Below, one piece after another: positions 8,640 to 18,115 of a DNA stretch of 64,000 bases (its first letter is position 1; each line of letters begins with the position of its first letter). The position numbers were made by a program, and so were the translations under genes. Under the pieces are notes generated by a model. That model worked only from the letters and a program-made list of their open reading frames with translations, did not search any database and was not told the origin of the DNA. Origin of the DNA: Proteobacteria bacterium bin106 (lineage in GTDB: Bacteria > Bdellovibrionota_B > Oligoflexia > Oligoflexales > Bin106); assembly GCA_002238945.1 (NCBI GenBank), contig MPNI01000004.1, positions 53,084-117,083 on the forward strand, written 5' to 3'.

Positions 8640-10223
8640 ATCACAAGTGTGGTTTGTAAGCCTTGTTTGGCTTCTTCGGGCCAGCTGTGAGGAAGGTATT
8701 ATTCATGTTAGCGAAGTTAGGTTTTTTGGGGATCGTTATATATTTCACTCTTCTATGGCGTCCCTCTGTTAAGGCACGATCCGCTTCAGCATTAAGCTTG
8801 GGGCCTCTTTACAGCTCTCTAGAAGCTACAGGTAGTGTGCTTTCATCTGTTCCATTGAAGAAGTCGCTACTTTGTCCACAGTGGCTATCAACAGTGGCTA
8901 TTAACAGTGGCTATTAACAGTGGCTATCAACAGTGGCTACCAAAGGTCTTTGTAAGGGGTAGTAGTGCTTTGTGGTCGTAAGTTTGGAAGGCCTTTAGCT
9001 GCTCTTGCAGCTGGAGGGATGGGTGCTATGTATCTTATGGAAAAAATGCAGGGATCTTCGCAGCATATATTTGGTGTGTCTCATATGGTTTTATCTTAGG
9101 GGCAAAAAGAGGCTCTGTGAGATTAGTGGATCATTCGGATGGTTACGCTCCTTTTGGTGATGAGTTGGGCGAACCTCAGAATCTTCTTCTTCCTCCTACT
9201 CCTTTCTACTCCTTTGTGGAGCGACTTCTTCAGCCATGATGAGGGAAATGAGGCGGGGATGTTGAGCCCATGTGAGAACGCTCAGAGGATAAAGCGGTAT
9301 GGATGGCATTTCAGAGAGTTCATTTTCATAATCGTTACTATGATGTTGATTATCTTGCCTCGCCTCATGTGGAATTGATGGATGTGATTCGTAGGCTGAG
9401 TCGAGATGTATCCTCTTCTCGCAGAACGGTTATTTATGGTTTGCTAAGAACATGAAAACCCCTAGTGGTGATATGGTTTTAGATGCTGACATGTTATCCA
9501 GTTGGTTGCATAAGGATTATGTGAAGGGTTTTTTGAAAACTCAGATGAATTCCATAAGAGAACTGCATATATTTTTGCGGTTACTGTATAGTCCGGCAAT
9601 AAAAAATCTGGCAGATATCACACATCTTTATGGAGAGAGTCACGCAAGTGACAGCTCAACGTCTTTCTACGTTACAACTAGCTCGTTATCCCTTCCTTAA
9701 TCAGGACGTGCTTGATGTGTTAGCTCAGCTACATTCGCGTCATTAACGGACTTTTTATAATCAATGAGATGCCAAGCTAGCTAAGGAAGTTTTCTTAACA
9801 GACATTTTAAAGCTCAGCGACGCTCCTGGACGTCTTCGTAGTCATCCTGAGGTGGTGTCTGCTGTGGCTACATTTGTCATGTCTTCTATGCCTATTGAGG
9901 ATGCAGATACGTTAGATCTAGATGATCTGTCTTTACGTTTTGAGACCATGAGTGATCAAGAGATTTATGACAGGGTTACGGGTTCTCAGATCATGATTCC
10001 TTATGAACTTGAAGTATTGCCGCATTTTTCTGCGCTCTTAGTGCGGCAATTCGCTAAGCGATATGCCATAGCCCCTTTTACGTCAGCATATCTTTTTACA
10101 GATTTTAGAGGCTTGAGTTCGTTATCGGCCATGGAGCTGACTCTGGGTTACGGTTTGAAGAATGTGTATTATATTCGCAGGTATAGATCAGAGGCGCGCA
10201 GTCATTTACAGAATCTGATTTAA
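8640..10223 (+). pseudogene. Decayed secreted/membrane protein gene, possible paralogue of the 20679-22748 gene
   Basis: Open segments lie in changing frames: a hydrophobic N-terminus ('MLAKLGFLGIVIYFTLLW'), a Gly/Ala-rich hydrophobic piece ('LAALAAGGMGAMYLME'), a Pro-rich linker ('LLLPPTPFYSF'), helical pieces ('VELMDVIRRLSRDV', 'LQLARYPFLNQDVLDVLAQL') and a final 123-codon frame from 9852 ending 'SEARSHLQNLI'. Stops and frameshifts separate them. The order of signal, Gly-rich hydrophobic segment, Pro linker and helical modules matches the intact 689-residue protein at 20679. A five-copy 13-bp repeat interrupts the 5' part. Kinship rests on architecture and short matches, so it is moderate. 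Confidence 0.5.
8878..8942. repeat. 13-bp tandem repeat (ACAGTGGCTATCA)5
   Basis: Five near-identical 13-bp units (ACAGTGGCTATCA, with T/C changes at positions 11-12) sit inside the decayed gene. Each unit shifts the reading frame by one base, so the expansion may have contributed to inactivation. Confidence 0.9.
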
Positions 10224-10256
10224 AGAGAAAACCCTTAGGGCAAACAGGAGAGTGTT

Positions 10257-10973
10257 TTAGGGGACTTGGATATGTTTGAGATCTTTGGGAGTTGTAAAAA
10301 AGCTGGTTTTTATGGCTGATCTGCGATGTTGAGAAAAAGTAAGGGTGGTGTGATTACCACCAGAAAAGTCCATGCGTATTCTTTCGATGACAGCATCTTT
10401 TTTTAGGTAATTGACACGCACCTCTGTTAATTCGCCTGCAAGTTTGGGCCTAAGAGTTAGTTTGAGATGTGTTGGATCTTCACTTACTTGGGCGATGTGG
10501 TATTCGCGGGTGAGGTCATCAAATTGTGTGATCAGTGCAATAAAACGTAAAAACTCCCGTCCTTGTCCTGCTGTAGCTCGATATTTCATAGCTTTTTGGG
10601 TGTTGCGATCCATATGAATCAGCTGGTTACCGGTAAAAAGCCAAGCTTGATTTTTCGATGTCATATCCCAAAGAAAATAGTGAGGCTTAGAAAAATAACC
10701 TTTGCCTTGTGTGGTTGTGCTGCGCTTACGTAAAGCTTTGTATTGCACCTGTGTCCAGTGCACAGAAAGATCGCCTTGTGATGACATTTTCTCTTGCCAC
10801 TTTTTTAAGCGCTGGCGCTTGTCCTGATCTTCGCTTTTTGGGCTCGAGGGGGTTTTTTGTAAAGCTTGCTTTTGAGTTTGAGCAAAGCTGCTGGGAGCAC
10901 ATATTATCGAGCTGCAGATGAGTAGGATAAGTGGTAAACGAGAAAGCGAAAAAAAGCCTAAAAAAGAGGGCAT
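10257..10973 (-). CDS. lolA: Outer-membrane lipoprotein carrier protein LolA
   Basis: Periplasmic chaperone that takes lipoproteins from LolCDE at the inner membrane and hands them to the outer membrane. It has a cleavable signal (hydrophobic core LPLILLICSSII, site near 'SSFA-Q') and then the LolA fold: 'DLSVHWTQVQYKAL', 'GKGYFSKPHYFLWDM', 'WLFTGNQLIHMD', 'LTLRPK', 'IRMDFSGGNHTTLTF'. The F-x-W-x and G-N-x-L motifs are typical of the family. The length (238 aa) is slightly above the usual 200-210. It fits the many lipoprotein genes in the window. Ile/Ala-rich helices around residues 140-170 are less conserved. It lies upstream of nothing obviously co-transcribed. Confidence 0.85.
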   Translation of the reverse strand: MPSFLGFFSLSRLPLILLICSSIICAPSSFAQTQKQALQKTPSSPKSEDQDKRQRLKKWQEKMSSQGDLSVHWTQVQYKALRKRSTTTQGKGYFSKPHYFLWDMTSKNQAWLFTGNQLIHMDRNTQKAMKYRATAGQGREFLRFIALITQFDDLTREYHIAQVSEDPTHLKLTLRPKLAGELTEVRVNYLKKDAVIERIRMDFSGGNHTTLTFSQHRRSAIKTSFFTTPKDLKHIQVP

Positions 10974-11077
10974 TATAAAACCAGCATTAGGGGTGTAGAG
11001 GTGAAAATGAAAGTTGAAAACTGAAAAAGCAGAAGTTTAAGAGGCAAAGAAAGGTTCTATATGATGATTATGATGTG

Positions 11078-11512
11078 TTATCTTCTCGATATTTTGCTTC
11101 CTTGCTGAACGGATCGCATAATTTCTTCTCGAGGAATCAAATCCACAGGTAATTGTGCTCGGCGGATATTAGCTTGATAGAGCACAGCACCAAGAAGCTT
11201 TGTGTAATCAAGATCACATGATTCCAGATTGGCTCCACTCAGATTGGCTCCTTCAAGGTTGGCATTCCATAATGATGCCTCAGATAGGTTGCAATTTTGG
11301 AAGTTACAGTCTTTGCAAATGGCATAAGAGAGATTGGCTGCTGATAAGTTGCAGCCAGAAAAATCTATTTTAGAGAGATTGGCTTTACGAAGATCAATAC
11401 CGCTTAGATCTTTGGATGTTTTGAGTATCTCAGTAATTTCTTCACGGCTTAAGGCGGTGATTATCTCTTTTTTATCTTGAGGTATGTCTTGATCCTGAGG
11501 TATGTCTTGCAA
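11078..11512 (-). CDS. Pentapeptide-repeat protein
   Basis: About ten tandem A(N/D)LxX pentapeptides run from residue 38 to 120 ('LRKANLSKIDFSGCNLSAAN', 'LWNANLEGANLSGANL', 'LYQANIRRAQL'). These fold into a right-handed quadrilateral beta-helix. The role cannot be read from the fold; some members mimic DNA and shield gyrase, others are structural. The start is a TTG with GGAG at suitable spacing. The first codons contain a duplicated 18-bp unit (D-I-P-Q-D-Q twice). No signal peptide, so probably cytoplasmic. It sits between lolA and gapA on the same strand. Confidence 0.8.
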   Translation of the reverse strand: MQDIPQDQDIPQDKKEIITALSREEITEILKTSKDLSGIDLRKANLSKIDFSGCNLSAANLSYAICKDCNFQNCNLSEASLWNANLEGANLSGANLESCDLDYTKLLGAVLYQANIRRAQLPVDLIPREEIMRSVQQGSKISRR

Positions 11513-11573
11513 GGTTTTTCTCCATAGGGTGTTAAGAGCTTGTTTGTGTTCTGTGAGATATGATTATCGGTGT

Positions 11574-12686
11574 TTATGCCGATGATTTAGCTATCCATGA
11601 GCGTGCTACATCAAGCATACGCCAAGAAAAACCGGTTTCATTATCATACCAAAGAAGCAACTTGCACATGCGCTTGTTAATGATTTTGCTAAAAGATGTA
11701 TCCACAGTTGCTGAATAAGTAGAGCCATTATAATCACAAGATACCAGAGGTAAAGCACTGATACCTAATACGCCTTTAAGAGTGTTTGCGGCAGCTTCTG
11801 TGAGGACGGCATGAACATCTTGTATGGAGGTGTCACAAGAGAGGGCAAATACAGCATCGGTAAGAGAGACATTAGCTGTGGGAACACGTATGGCCATGCC
11901 ATGGATCTTATCTTTGAGTTTTGGTACCACCTCACCTACCATCTTTGCTGCTCCGGTGGTGGTGGGGATCATAGACAAAGCGGCGCTGCGAGCACGTCTG
12001 AGATCTTTATGAGGGCCGTCTAGTAGCTTTTGATCGCTGGTATAAGCATGCACAGTGCTCATGGAGGCATGATCCACGCCGAAGTTCTCACAGAGAAGAT
12101 GAGCCACTACAGCTAGACAATTGGTGGTACAAGAGGCATTGGATATAATGGTTTCTTGTCCTGTGATGTTGTGATCATTGACTCCATAAACCACTGTTAA
12201 GGGAGCTTCTTGACAAGGAGCGGATACCAAAACCCGTTTAGCACCACCGCGATGATGAGAGGAAGCACCTTCGTAAGAATTAAACGCTCCGCTACATTCC
12301 AAAACCATATCAACCCCTAGCTGTTCCCAAGGGATCATCTCTGGATCTGTGTGTCTTGAGTAACTGATGTATTGGGTGTGGTTGTCTTCGCCACGAAACG
12401 TACCACAAAGACGAAGAGCGGTATCATGTTGGGTGTCTTGATGCGTGTTGGGTGTGGTTGTTTCTTTTGTATTTGTGTTTGTGTTTGTGGCAGTGATGTT
12501 ATGGCTTGTTTGTAAAGAGCCATGAACACTATCGTAATTGAGTAAATGAGCAGCTATGTCAGGGGAAGCAAGATTATTGATATGAACTACCTTGATATCG
12601 GCGTTGCTTGGATGTAGGGAAGCTCTGAGTACAGCGCGTCCAATACGGCCAAAGCCGTTGATGCCCACGGTGATGGATTGGCTCAT
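11574..12686 (-). CDS. gapA: Glyceraldehyde-3-phosphate dehydrogenase, with a Thr/Asn-rich insertion
   Basis: Glycolytic enzyme oxidising glyceraldehyde-3-phosphate to 1,3-bisphosphoglycerate with NAD. The Rossmann motif 'GINGFGRIGR' is at the N-terminus, the nucleophile Cys186 is in 'SNASCTTNC', the catalytic His213 is in 'TVHAYTSDQ', and there are 'PTTTGAAKMVGEVVP' and 'WYDNETGFSWRM'. It has 370 residues against about 335 normally: the excess is an insert at residues 62-88 ('NTNTNTKETTTPNTHQD') after 'YDSVHG', where a surface loop follows the NAD domain's early strands. The usual 'IND' cofactor motif reads 'INN'. The HAYTSDQ and TGAAK signatures argue against erythrose-4-phosphate dehydrogenase. 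An unusual 'RVPTANVSLTD' replaces RVPTPNVSVxD. Confidence 0.92.
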   Translation of the reverse strand: MSQSITVGINGFGRIGRAVLRASLHPSNADIKVVHINNLASPDIAAHLLNYDSVHGSLQTSHNITATNTNTNTKETTTPNTHQDTQHDTALRLCGTFRGEDNHTQYISYSRHTDPEMIPWEQLGVDMVLECSGAFNSYEGASSHHRGGAKRVLVSAPCQEAPLTVVYGVNDHNITGQETIISNASCTTNCLAVVAHLLCENFGVDHASMSTVHAYTSDQKLLDGPHKDLRRARSAALSMIPTTTGAAKMVGEVVPKLKDKIHGMAIRVPTANVSLTDAVFALSCDTSIQDVHAVLTEAAANTLKGVLGISALPLVSCDYNGSTYSATVDTSFSKIINKRMCKLLLWYDNETGFSWRMLDVARSWIAKSSA

Positions 12687-12903
12687 AATGACGGTGTTGT
12701 CCTTTGAGTTATGTTGCTGTCATGTTTGCAGAAAATACAAAGCAGGAAGATCACATACATCGAGGTGTTTTGCCTGCTGGGTGTTTTGGGTTTTGCTAGC
12801 GTGATGACTTCAAGATAAAGTCTTGTGACATCTCATAGCTCATCATAATACATTTTAGGGCACATATAACATAAAAAAGGATAGATGAGATATTGCTAAA
12901 AGC

Positions 12904-13629
12904 TTAAGAGCGATCGTTTTTATTGATGGGGTTATCGAGGTGGGTGTATGACTTGATACGACAAAAGGGGAAAGGAATCACCTTGCATGCTTGTTTGCTA
13001 TTTTGGGGTGTTTTTTCGCTACCAGGAGCATCATGGTTATTGTGTGAGAGATTATCTGTGGTATCTGTTTCATGAAGAGATAAACCTTCTTTGTAAAGAA
13101 GAGCTGCCACATTTCCACCTTCTAAAATTCTGCTGGCACTGATAGTGACTTGGATGATCTCTGCTGTTTTATGGCAAATCCCCACACGTCGTGATAATTC
13201 ATCGCTTTTAAGGGTTTTTTGAGCACGCATGATCACAGCCATCACGTTTTCAATGGAGCCCATTTTATAGCCATAATGAATATGGGTTTGATAAAGGTCT
13301 AAAAGGACGCGTTTACTTGCAGCATTGAGATGTCTGTTTTTTCGGTGTTTATCTTGATACACCTCTACGCTTTGGATAATGTGTCGAAGCTGTGTTAAGG
13401 CTAACATATGATTGCCCAGTAACCAATCTATACGCAAACGTAGGGCTGGCGTTAAAGAGCGTACTTGAAAGAGAATATAGGTATGCCAGTAAACTTTTTC
13501 AAATCCCATCAAACCGCCTCGTATCATAGAACCAAAGCGTAATATCAGCAGATACAACACAAGAAAAATCCCTTGGATCATGTCGGTAATGTGTTGCCAA
13601 AGACGAAATAACATGCTCATAAAAGACAT
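12904..13629 (-). CDS. Membrane-anchored protein of unknown function
   Basis: Not recognised. The N-terminus has one long hydrophobic segment ('IQGIFLVLYLLILRFGSMIRGG', residues 18-39). A mainly helical, basic cytoplasmic domain follows ('LRLRIDWLLGNHMLALTQLRHII', 'RVLLDLYQTHIHYGYKMGSIENVMAVI', 'SDELSRRVGICHKTAEIIQ'), then a polar Asn/His/Thr tail. It lies upstream of gapA, separated by 217 bp, on the same strand. Confidence 0.6.
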   Translation of the reverse strand: MSFMSMLFRLWQHITDMIQGIFLVLYLLILRFGSMIRGGLMGFEKVYWHTYILFQVRSLTPALRLRIDWLLGNHMLALTQLRHIIQSVEVYQDKHRKNRHLNAASKRVLLDLYQTHIHYGYKMGSIENVMAVIMRAQKTLKSDELSRRVGICHKTAEIIQVTISASRILEGGNVAALLYKEGLSLHETDTTDNLSHNNHDAPGSEKTPQNSKQACKVIPFPFCRIKSYTHLDNPINKNDRS

Positions 13630-14124
13630 TCCTTATACATTCATTTATTGTTTCTGGGTAACCTCAATCATCCATCATTACTGGAAAACATTAAAAGCGG
13701 AGGTGTGTTGGTTGAGAGATCTCTTATTTGGAAGGTTATGTATAGCTTTATATTTTTTATTTATAGATAATGTATAGATATGTTTTTTGCTTTTTTATCT
13801 ATCTTCCTATCTTCTCTTTTCCTCACTGTGTTGTTATTACAGATAAGGAATCAACACAAGGGATTATATTTATAAGGCTCATTTAAGAGAGTCTGCATGT
13901 AACGTTGTTTTTTGTGTTGGGTGATGGAGATGAGTTTATTGAGACGCATCTTAGATGAATTTACTTAGATTGCTTGCTTAGATTCTGAGATTGCTTAGAT
14001 ATTGGGGGATCTTACAGATACCTTAGTCATAGTGAGCGCCATCAAATCTGTTGTTGATAGTATCAAATCTAGAAAATAAGGGCAGTAAAAAACTGGGGGT
14101 GCTGAGGGGGATGATCTTAAGAGT
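13630..14124. other. Intergenic region, AT-rich
   Basis: No gene is visible. It contains short imperfect repeats (TTAGATTGCTTGCTTAGATTCTGAGATTGC near 13966, broken into TTAGATT/GATTGCTTAG units) and a diverged repeat TCAAATCT around 14043-14068. It probably carries the promoter of the 12904-13629 gene. Confidence 0.5.
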
Positions 14125-15432
14125 TTAAGAATCATCTGCAGCTTGACTGTTACCGCCCGGGGAGTAAGCAAGGCCTAAGAAGAAGGCGTACTTTTCTTGC
14201 CAAAGAGAGATATCTTGGGGCTCATCAAAGGGGATGTGTTGATGTTTGGCTAAATCTTTTGGTGCATAGTCGTAACGAAAAGCAACAGATTGTTTGGGTT
14301 GATAAGCTGTGGAAAGATGCCAGCGTACATTTGAGAAGGTGACAAACTCCACATCAAAGCTTAGGGTGTATCCGCCAAGATTGTCATTTTCAATGGAAGC
14401 ATACTTTGTGTCTGCATAACTTGGAGTAACGTAATCAAGGGCACATGATACGGAAAAATCCGAGGTGGCAAAGTAACGTGCTCCGAGGGATGCTGAAATG
14501 CCATCGCGTTGGGTGTTGAGTCTGGCAAGGCGTCGGTAGCCTTCTTCGTCATAAACAGCAGACCAGGCATGAAGATCTTGTTCCATGCTTTGAAGAAAAC
14601 GATAGGATAGTGTTCCTGCAAGCTGTATGGCTGAGACAAAGTCCACTAATACATTGAGTGATACTTCAAGAGGTTCCCTTTTGGTCGTATCGTAGCTGCT
14701 TGTTATGGGGGTGTTATCACTTTCTGTAGCGCTTTCTTCGGTGGCTTCTTCACTATTATCATCTTCGGTGGTTGTGAGCGTGGGTGTTGTTTGGGGGATG
14801 GAGGCATCAACGATCATATCGCTGCTTTGTGGCAAGGTGATTTGGCTGAGTATGGTGACATTTCTGTGTTGAAAGCCCAGGTTGATAATACCTTCGGGTA
14901 AAATTACTTTTGAGGTGGTGGCTGCATAAGTGATTTTTCTGTAAGTCAGTGTACGTTGTTGAGCTCCGTAGAAACGCGCTCCTATGGTGCCACCAAAGAT
15001 AAAGGCGCCATGATCAAAAACAGCGCTACTTGCTAGCCTCTGATGAGAAGCTGTATAGTTGAGCTTCCAGGGTTGTTCGCGGAGTTCTTGGCTGTGAGAG
15101 TTCCAGAAACCATCCATATGACCTAGGAGCATAAAATGAGGGCTGGGGCGATATCCTACACTGTTTTGCAAATGTTTTTGGCTACTTTTACCCATAAGTC
15201 TCTCTCGGGGAGAGGATTTATAGGTGCCTGTGGCAACAGAATTTGTGATGCCAAAATGAGAGCTGATTTCCAGTTCGCCAATAGCACTAAACATATAACC
15301 TTTTCCTATACCACCGGTTTGCAAGCCAAGGGGCGTAGCCTGAGAGGTGGAGGCATTGAGGCAAGCAAGAAAAGCCATGGTCCATATGCTAAAAAAGCGG
15401 TTAGGGATTATAAGAGATGCTTTGAGTTTCAT
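14125..15432 (-). CDS. Predicted outer-membrane beta-barrel protein
   Basis: The signal peptide (hydrophobic core IWTMAFLACLNAST, cleavage near 'SQA-T') is followed by alternating polar/hydrophobic strands typical of an outer-membrane barrel: 'GLQTGGIGKGYMFSAIGELEI', 'GAFIFGGTIGARFYG', 'VSLNVLVDFVSAIQLAGTLSYRF', 'FSVSCALDYVTPSYADTKYAS', 'YTLSFDVEFVTF', 'WHLSTAYQPKQSVAFRYDY'. An acidic Thr/Glu-rich loop ('TTTEDDNSEEATEESATESD') lies near residue 225. The final segment 'YAFFLGLAYSPGG' could be the last strand, though it does not end in an aromatic residue. The size is like FadL-type transporters, but no hatch motif is evident, so the substrate is unknown. Confidence 0.65.
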   Translation of the reverse strand: MKLKASLIIPNRFFSIWTMAFLACLNASTSQATPLGLQTGGIGKGYMFSAIGELEISSHFGITNSVATGTYKSSPRERLMGKSSQKHLQNSVGYRPSPHFMLLGHMDGFWNSHSQELREQPWKLNYTASHQRLASSAVFDHGAFIFGGTIGARFYGAQQRTLTYRKITYAATTSKVILPEGIINLGFQHRNVTILSQITLPQSSDMIVDASIPQTTPTLTTTEDDNSEEATEESATESDNTPITSSYDTTKREPLEVSLNVLVDFVSAIQLAGTLSYRFLQSMEQDLHAWSAVYDEEGYRRLARLNTQRDGISASLGARYFATSDFSVSCALDYVTPSYADTKYASIENDNLGGYTLSFDVEFVTFSNVRWHLSTAYQPKQSVAFRYDYAPKDLAKHQHIPFDEPQDISLWQEKYAFFLGLAYSPGGNSQAADDS

Positions 15433-15597
15433 CTATACAGTCCTTTGATGCAGGTTTTGAGGCATTTCCCTACGCAGGATAGTGTTCGTTTAGTGTTCGT
15501 TCATAGCTGAGAGTGGAAAACGGAGAGCGATAAAGCTTTATACTTTATATATGTATGAGTTTATCAGCAAATGCATCCATCCTGTAGCGTGCGAGAA

Positions 15598-15662
15598 ATA
15601 TTTATATTTAGTATTTATATTTAGTAGCTATATTTAGTATTTAGTAGCTATTTTTAGTAGCT
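15598..15662. repeat. ATTTAGTA-type short repeats at the 3' end of ftsI
   Basis: Several imperfect ATTTATATTTAGTA and TTTAGTAGCTA units abut the ftsI stop codon. The last unit supplies the stop, so ftsI's C-terminus may have been reset by the repeat. Confidence 0.6.
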
Positions 15663-17432
15663 AGGTGTGTGGGTTTTATGTGTTTCATGGCTTTCAAGTG
15701 TGGCGTGTAGATTGTCAGGTGGAACATTGAGATAGGGAAGGACACGGTCGATGATTTTTGCAAAAACAGGGGCAGCCCATTTGCCGCCATAGTAGGGTTT
15801 TTCGCTGGGTTCATCGATAAAAACGAGCACAGTGATTTTAGGATCATAAAAAGGGGCAAAGCCTGCAAATGAGGCGATACGTTTATCTTCAGAATAAGCT
15901 TTTAAGATAGGATCATATTTTTCAGTGGTACCGGTTTTGCCAGCAACGGTATAGAGGTTAGAGGCAGCTAACCTGCCGGTACCTTCTGTAATGACAGCTC
16001 TGAGGCTTGCATTAATATCACCAATGATTTTTGGTGAATAGAGGGTTTTGGCTTTTTCTAAAAGGCGGTATTCATAGAGTCCTCCTTTGGCGTGAGTGAT
16101 TTTGCTTATAAGATGCAAAGGTGTTTGTTTGCCGCCACTTGCCAAAACATTGTAAGCACGCAAGACATCGAGTCCGGTCATGGAAAAGCCTTGGCCAAAG
16201 CTGACATTAGCAAAACGGATAGGACGCCAGTATTTTGGTAAACTGAGTCGGCTATGGCTTTGGGTAGCTAGGCCATTGATGGGAGGGTGTTTTCTGCCGA
16301 TGCCTAAAGCATCCAAAGCTCCCCACAGAGCTTCTTTGCCGAGTTTTTCAGCAATATAAAAGATCCCTATATTAGAAGAGTGAGCGAGGATTTCATGGGT
16401 TGTGAGTTTTTCTTTGGGATGATCATCGCGGATTCGTCCTCCGCTAAAACGGTACACTCCTGATGTGTCAAAATGATAGAGAGTATCCATAGTGGTGAGG
16501 TTTCTCTTGAGAGCCTCTGCTACCACAAAAGGTTTGATAATACTACCTGGTTCAAAAAGATCGGTGGTGGCTTTATTGCGTGCATGTTCCATGTTTTCAA
16601 TGGTTTGGTTGGGGTTGTAATGAGGGAAGGAGCTGAGTGCTAAAATGGCTCCGGTGTAAGGATCACCCACAATCACAAAGCCACTGAGAGCGCCAGCATC
16701 ATGGATGCCTTGTTGGAGTTCTTCGCTGACGATTTCTTGAATCACACTATCGATGCTGAGATGAACATTTTTTCCTGATTCTTCAGGAGTGATTTGGCCA
16801 ACATGTTGAAGAATAGGTTGGCCGTGGCCATCGCGTACAGCGATGATTTTGCCAGCTTCTCCAGCTAAGGCTGTTTCAAGTACGCGTTCTACTCCAAGAA
16901 TGCCTCGATTATCAATATCTACCTTTCCCACCACATGGGCACTCACATGAGCTGTGGGGTAATAGCGAGCTGGTTCTTGGATAGGATAAATACCGGCAAT
17001 GGAAAGAGCGAGAACATCTTTTGCTTGTTGTAAGGTGGTGTGTCGGGATAGCCAAGCAAAATAGCTGTTTTTATGGGTTATTTTTTGGATGCGTTGACGA
17101 GAAATGCCTAAAATTTCGTGAAGGTGTTTTTGTTGGGATGGGTGTGGGGAAAAAATTTTGGGATTCACAGCAAGAGAAGGGTTTTTAACAGAAAGGGCTA
17201 AGGGAGTACCGCGGCGATCGAAAATGGTGCCTCTATAATTTCCCAGGGTGATGGTTTTGCTGTATTGCTGAGAAGCGATTTGTTTAAGCGAATCTTGGGA
17301 AGGTGGGAACATATGGATGATGGTGGCGCGTACCGCCATCAAGCATAACACCACATAAACCACCCATTCTGCGAAGCGTAAGCGACGTTTAGCAGGATCA
17401 TGTCGCCGAAAATCAGGGTGTTGTGAGGGCAT
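15654..17432 (-). CDS. ftsI: Peptidoglycan D,D-transpeptidase FtsI (PBP3)
   Basis: Septal class B penicillin-binding protein that cross-links peptidoglycan at the division site. One N-terminal membrane segment ('VVYVVLCLMAVRATII', residues 24-40), a dimerisation/pedestal domain with 'RGTIFDRRGTPLA', then the transpeptidase domain with Ser297 in 'SIIK', the SxN motif 'SSN' at 352-354 and 'KTG' at 499-501. The 592 residues are normal for the family; there are no PASTA domains. It follows ftsL with a 6-bp gap, so the two are translationally linked. The usual downstream murE is absent; a beta-barrel gene follows instead. Confidence 0.93.
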   Translation of the reverse strand: MPSQHPDFRRHDPAKRRLRFAEWVVYVVLCLMAVRATIIHMFPPSQDSLKQIASQQYSKTITLGNYRGTIFDRRGTPLALSVKNPSLAVNPKIFSPHPSQQKHLHEILGISRQRIQKITHKNSYFAWLSRHTTLQQAKDVLALSIAGIYPIQEPARYYPTAHVSAHVVGKVDIDNRGILGVERVLETALAGEAGKIIAVRDGHGQPILQHVGQITPEESGKNVHLSIDSVIQEIVSEELQQGIHDAGALSGFVIVGDPYTGAILALSSFPHYNPNQTIENMEHARNKATTDLFEPGSIIKPFVVAEALKRNLTTMDTLYHFDTSGVYRFSGGRIRDDHPKEKLTTHEILAHSSNIGIFYIAEKLGKEALWGALDALGIGRKHPPINGLATQSHSRLSLPKYWRPIRFANVSFGQGFSMTGLDVLRAYNVLASGGKQTPLHLISKITHAKGGLYEYRLLEKAKTLYSPKIIGDINASLRAVITEGTGRLAASNLYTVAGKTGTTEKYDPILKAYSEDKRIASFAGFAPFYDPKITVLVFIDEPSEKPYYGGKWAAPVFAKIIDRVLPYLNVPPDNLHATLESHETHKTHTPSY

Positions 17433-17438
17433 TGTTGT

Positions 17439-17726
17439 TTATGGTTCAGTGGCTTGTGATAACTCCACGAGTGTTTCTTGGCGCGTCATTTTGGATAATT
17501 CCATTTTGAGATGACTGCTTTCTTCTAAAAGTTTGGTTTCATGGTCTTTGAGTGCTGCCACCTCATAGCCTATCACAGTTGTTTGAACACGGAAATGGAT
17601 CCGCAAAAAACTCAAAGCGATACACAGAAATACACATATGGCAAGCAGGCGATCCCACGTATGGTTGCAAAGTAGTTGTAAGGGCTTGCTGTGTTTGAGA
17701 TCGCCGAGTATGTTGCCTAAATTCAT
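17439..17726 (-). CDS. ftsL: Cell division protein FtsL
   Basis: Small bitopic divisome protein that joins FtsB/FtsQ and recruits FtsWI. The 95 residues contain a cytoplasmic N-terminus, one membrane helix ('LLAICVFLCIALSFLRIHF', about 28-46) and a periplasmic coiled coil with heptad Leu/Val ('AALKDHETKLLEESSHLKMELSKMT'). Sequence alone is weak for this family, but position directly before ftsI makes the call firm. Its usual upstream partner rsmH lies 5 kb away beyond two opposed genes. Confidence 0.82.
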   Translation of the reverse strand: MNLGNILGDLKHSKPLQLLCNHTWDRLLAICVFLCIALSFLRIHFRVQTTVIGYEVAALKDHETKLLEESSHLKMELSKMTRQETLVELSQATEP

Positions 17727-17950
17727 AGGATATCCATGGATGGAAAGCTACGGTATGAAAAAAAGCTAGGGCAAAATTACGTGTAAATGGCTTGTTTGAA
17801 AGGCCTGCTTAACATACATATTTTAATGGGATATCCTCTTTTCATCCATGAAGGTGCTAGGACAGCCCTGCCCATAGAATCATAGAGAATGAAGAGATGA
17901 TGCAAGAGATGATGACAGCTCTCATTTACAGGCATATATAAAGTAGGGGG

Positions 17951-17990
17951 TTGTGAAAGTTCACTTTATTTGATAATCATTATCATTATC
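17951..17990 (+). promoter_or_regulatory. Fur box overlapping a putative promoter
   Basis: Positions 17972-17990 read GATAATCATTATCATTATC, built from the GATAAT/ATTATC hexamers of the Fur operator and close to the classical 19-bp consensus. TTGTGA at 17951 and GATAAT at 17972 could be the -35 and -10 elements, so bound repressor would cover the -10. The next plus-strand gene begins at 18116; ftsL diverges on the other side. Confidence 0.75.
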
Positions 17991-18115
17991 ATAAAAAACA
18001 CACGTCATCGTATGCTTTTTATGTGTGACGTGTTTCTATTATCTGCTCAGGCTTATGTAGTAAGAACGGAGCAAGGTGATAGGGCTATATCTTACAAATA
18101 TCAATAGGGAGTGTT

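Noticed and set aside
11574..12686. Erythrose-4-phosphate dehydrogenase
   Set aside because: The HAYTSDQ and TTGAAK signatures are those of glycolytic GAPDH.
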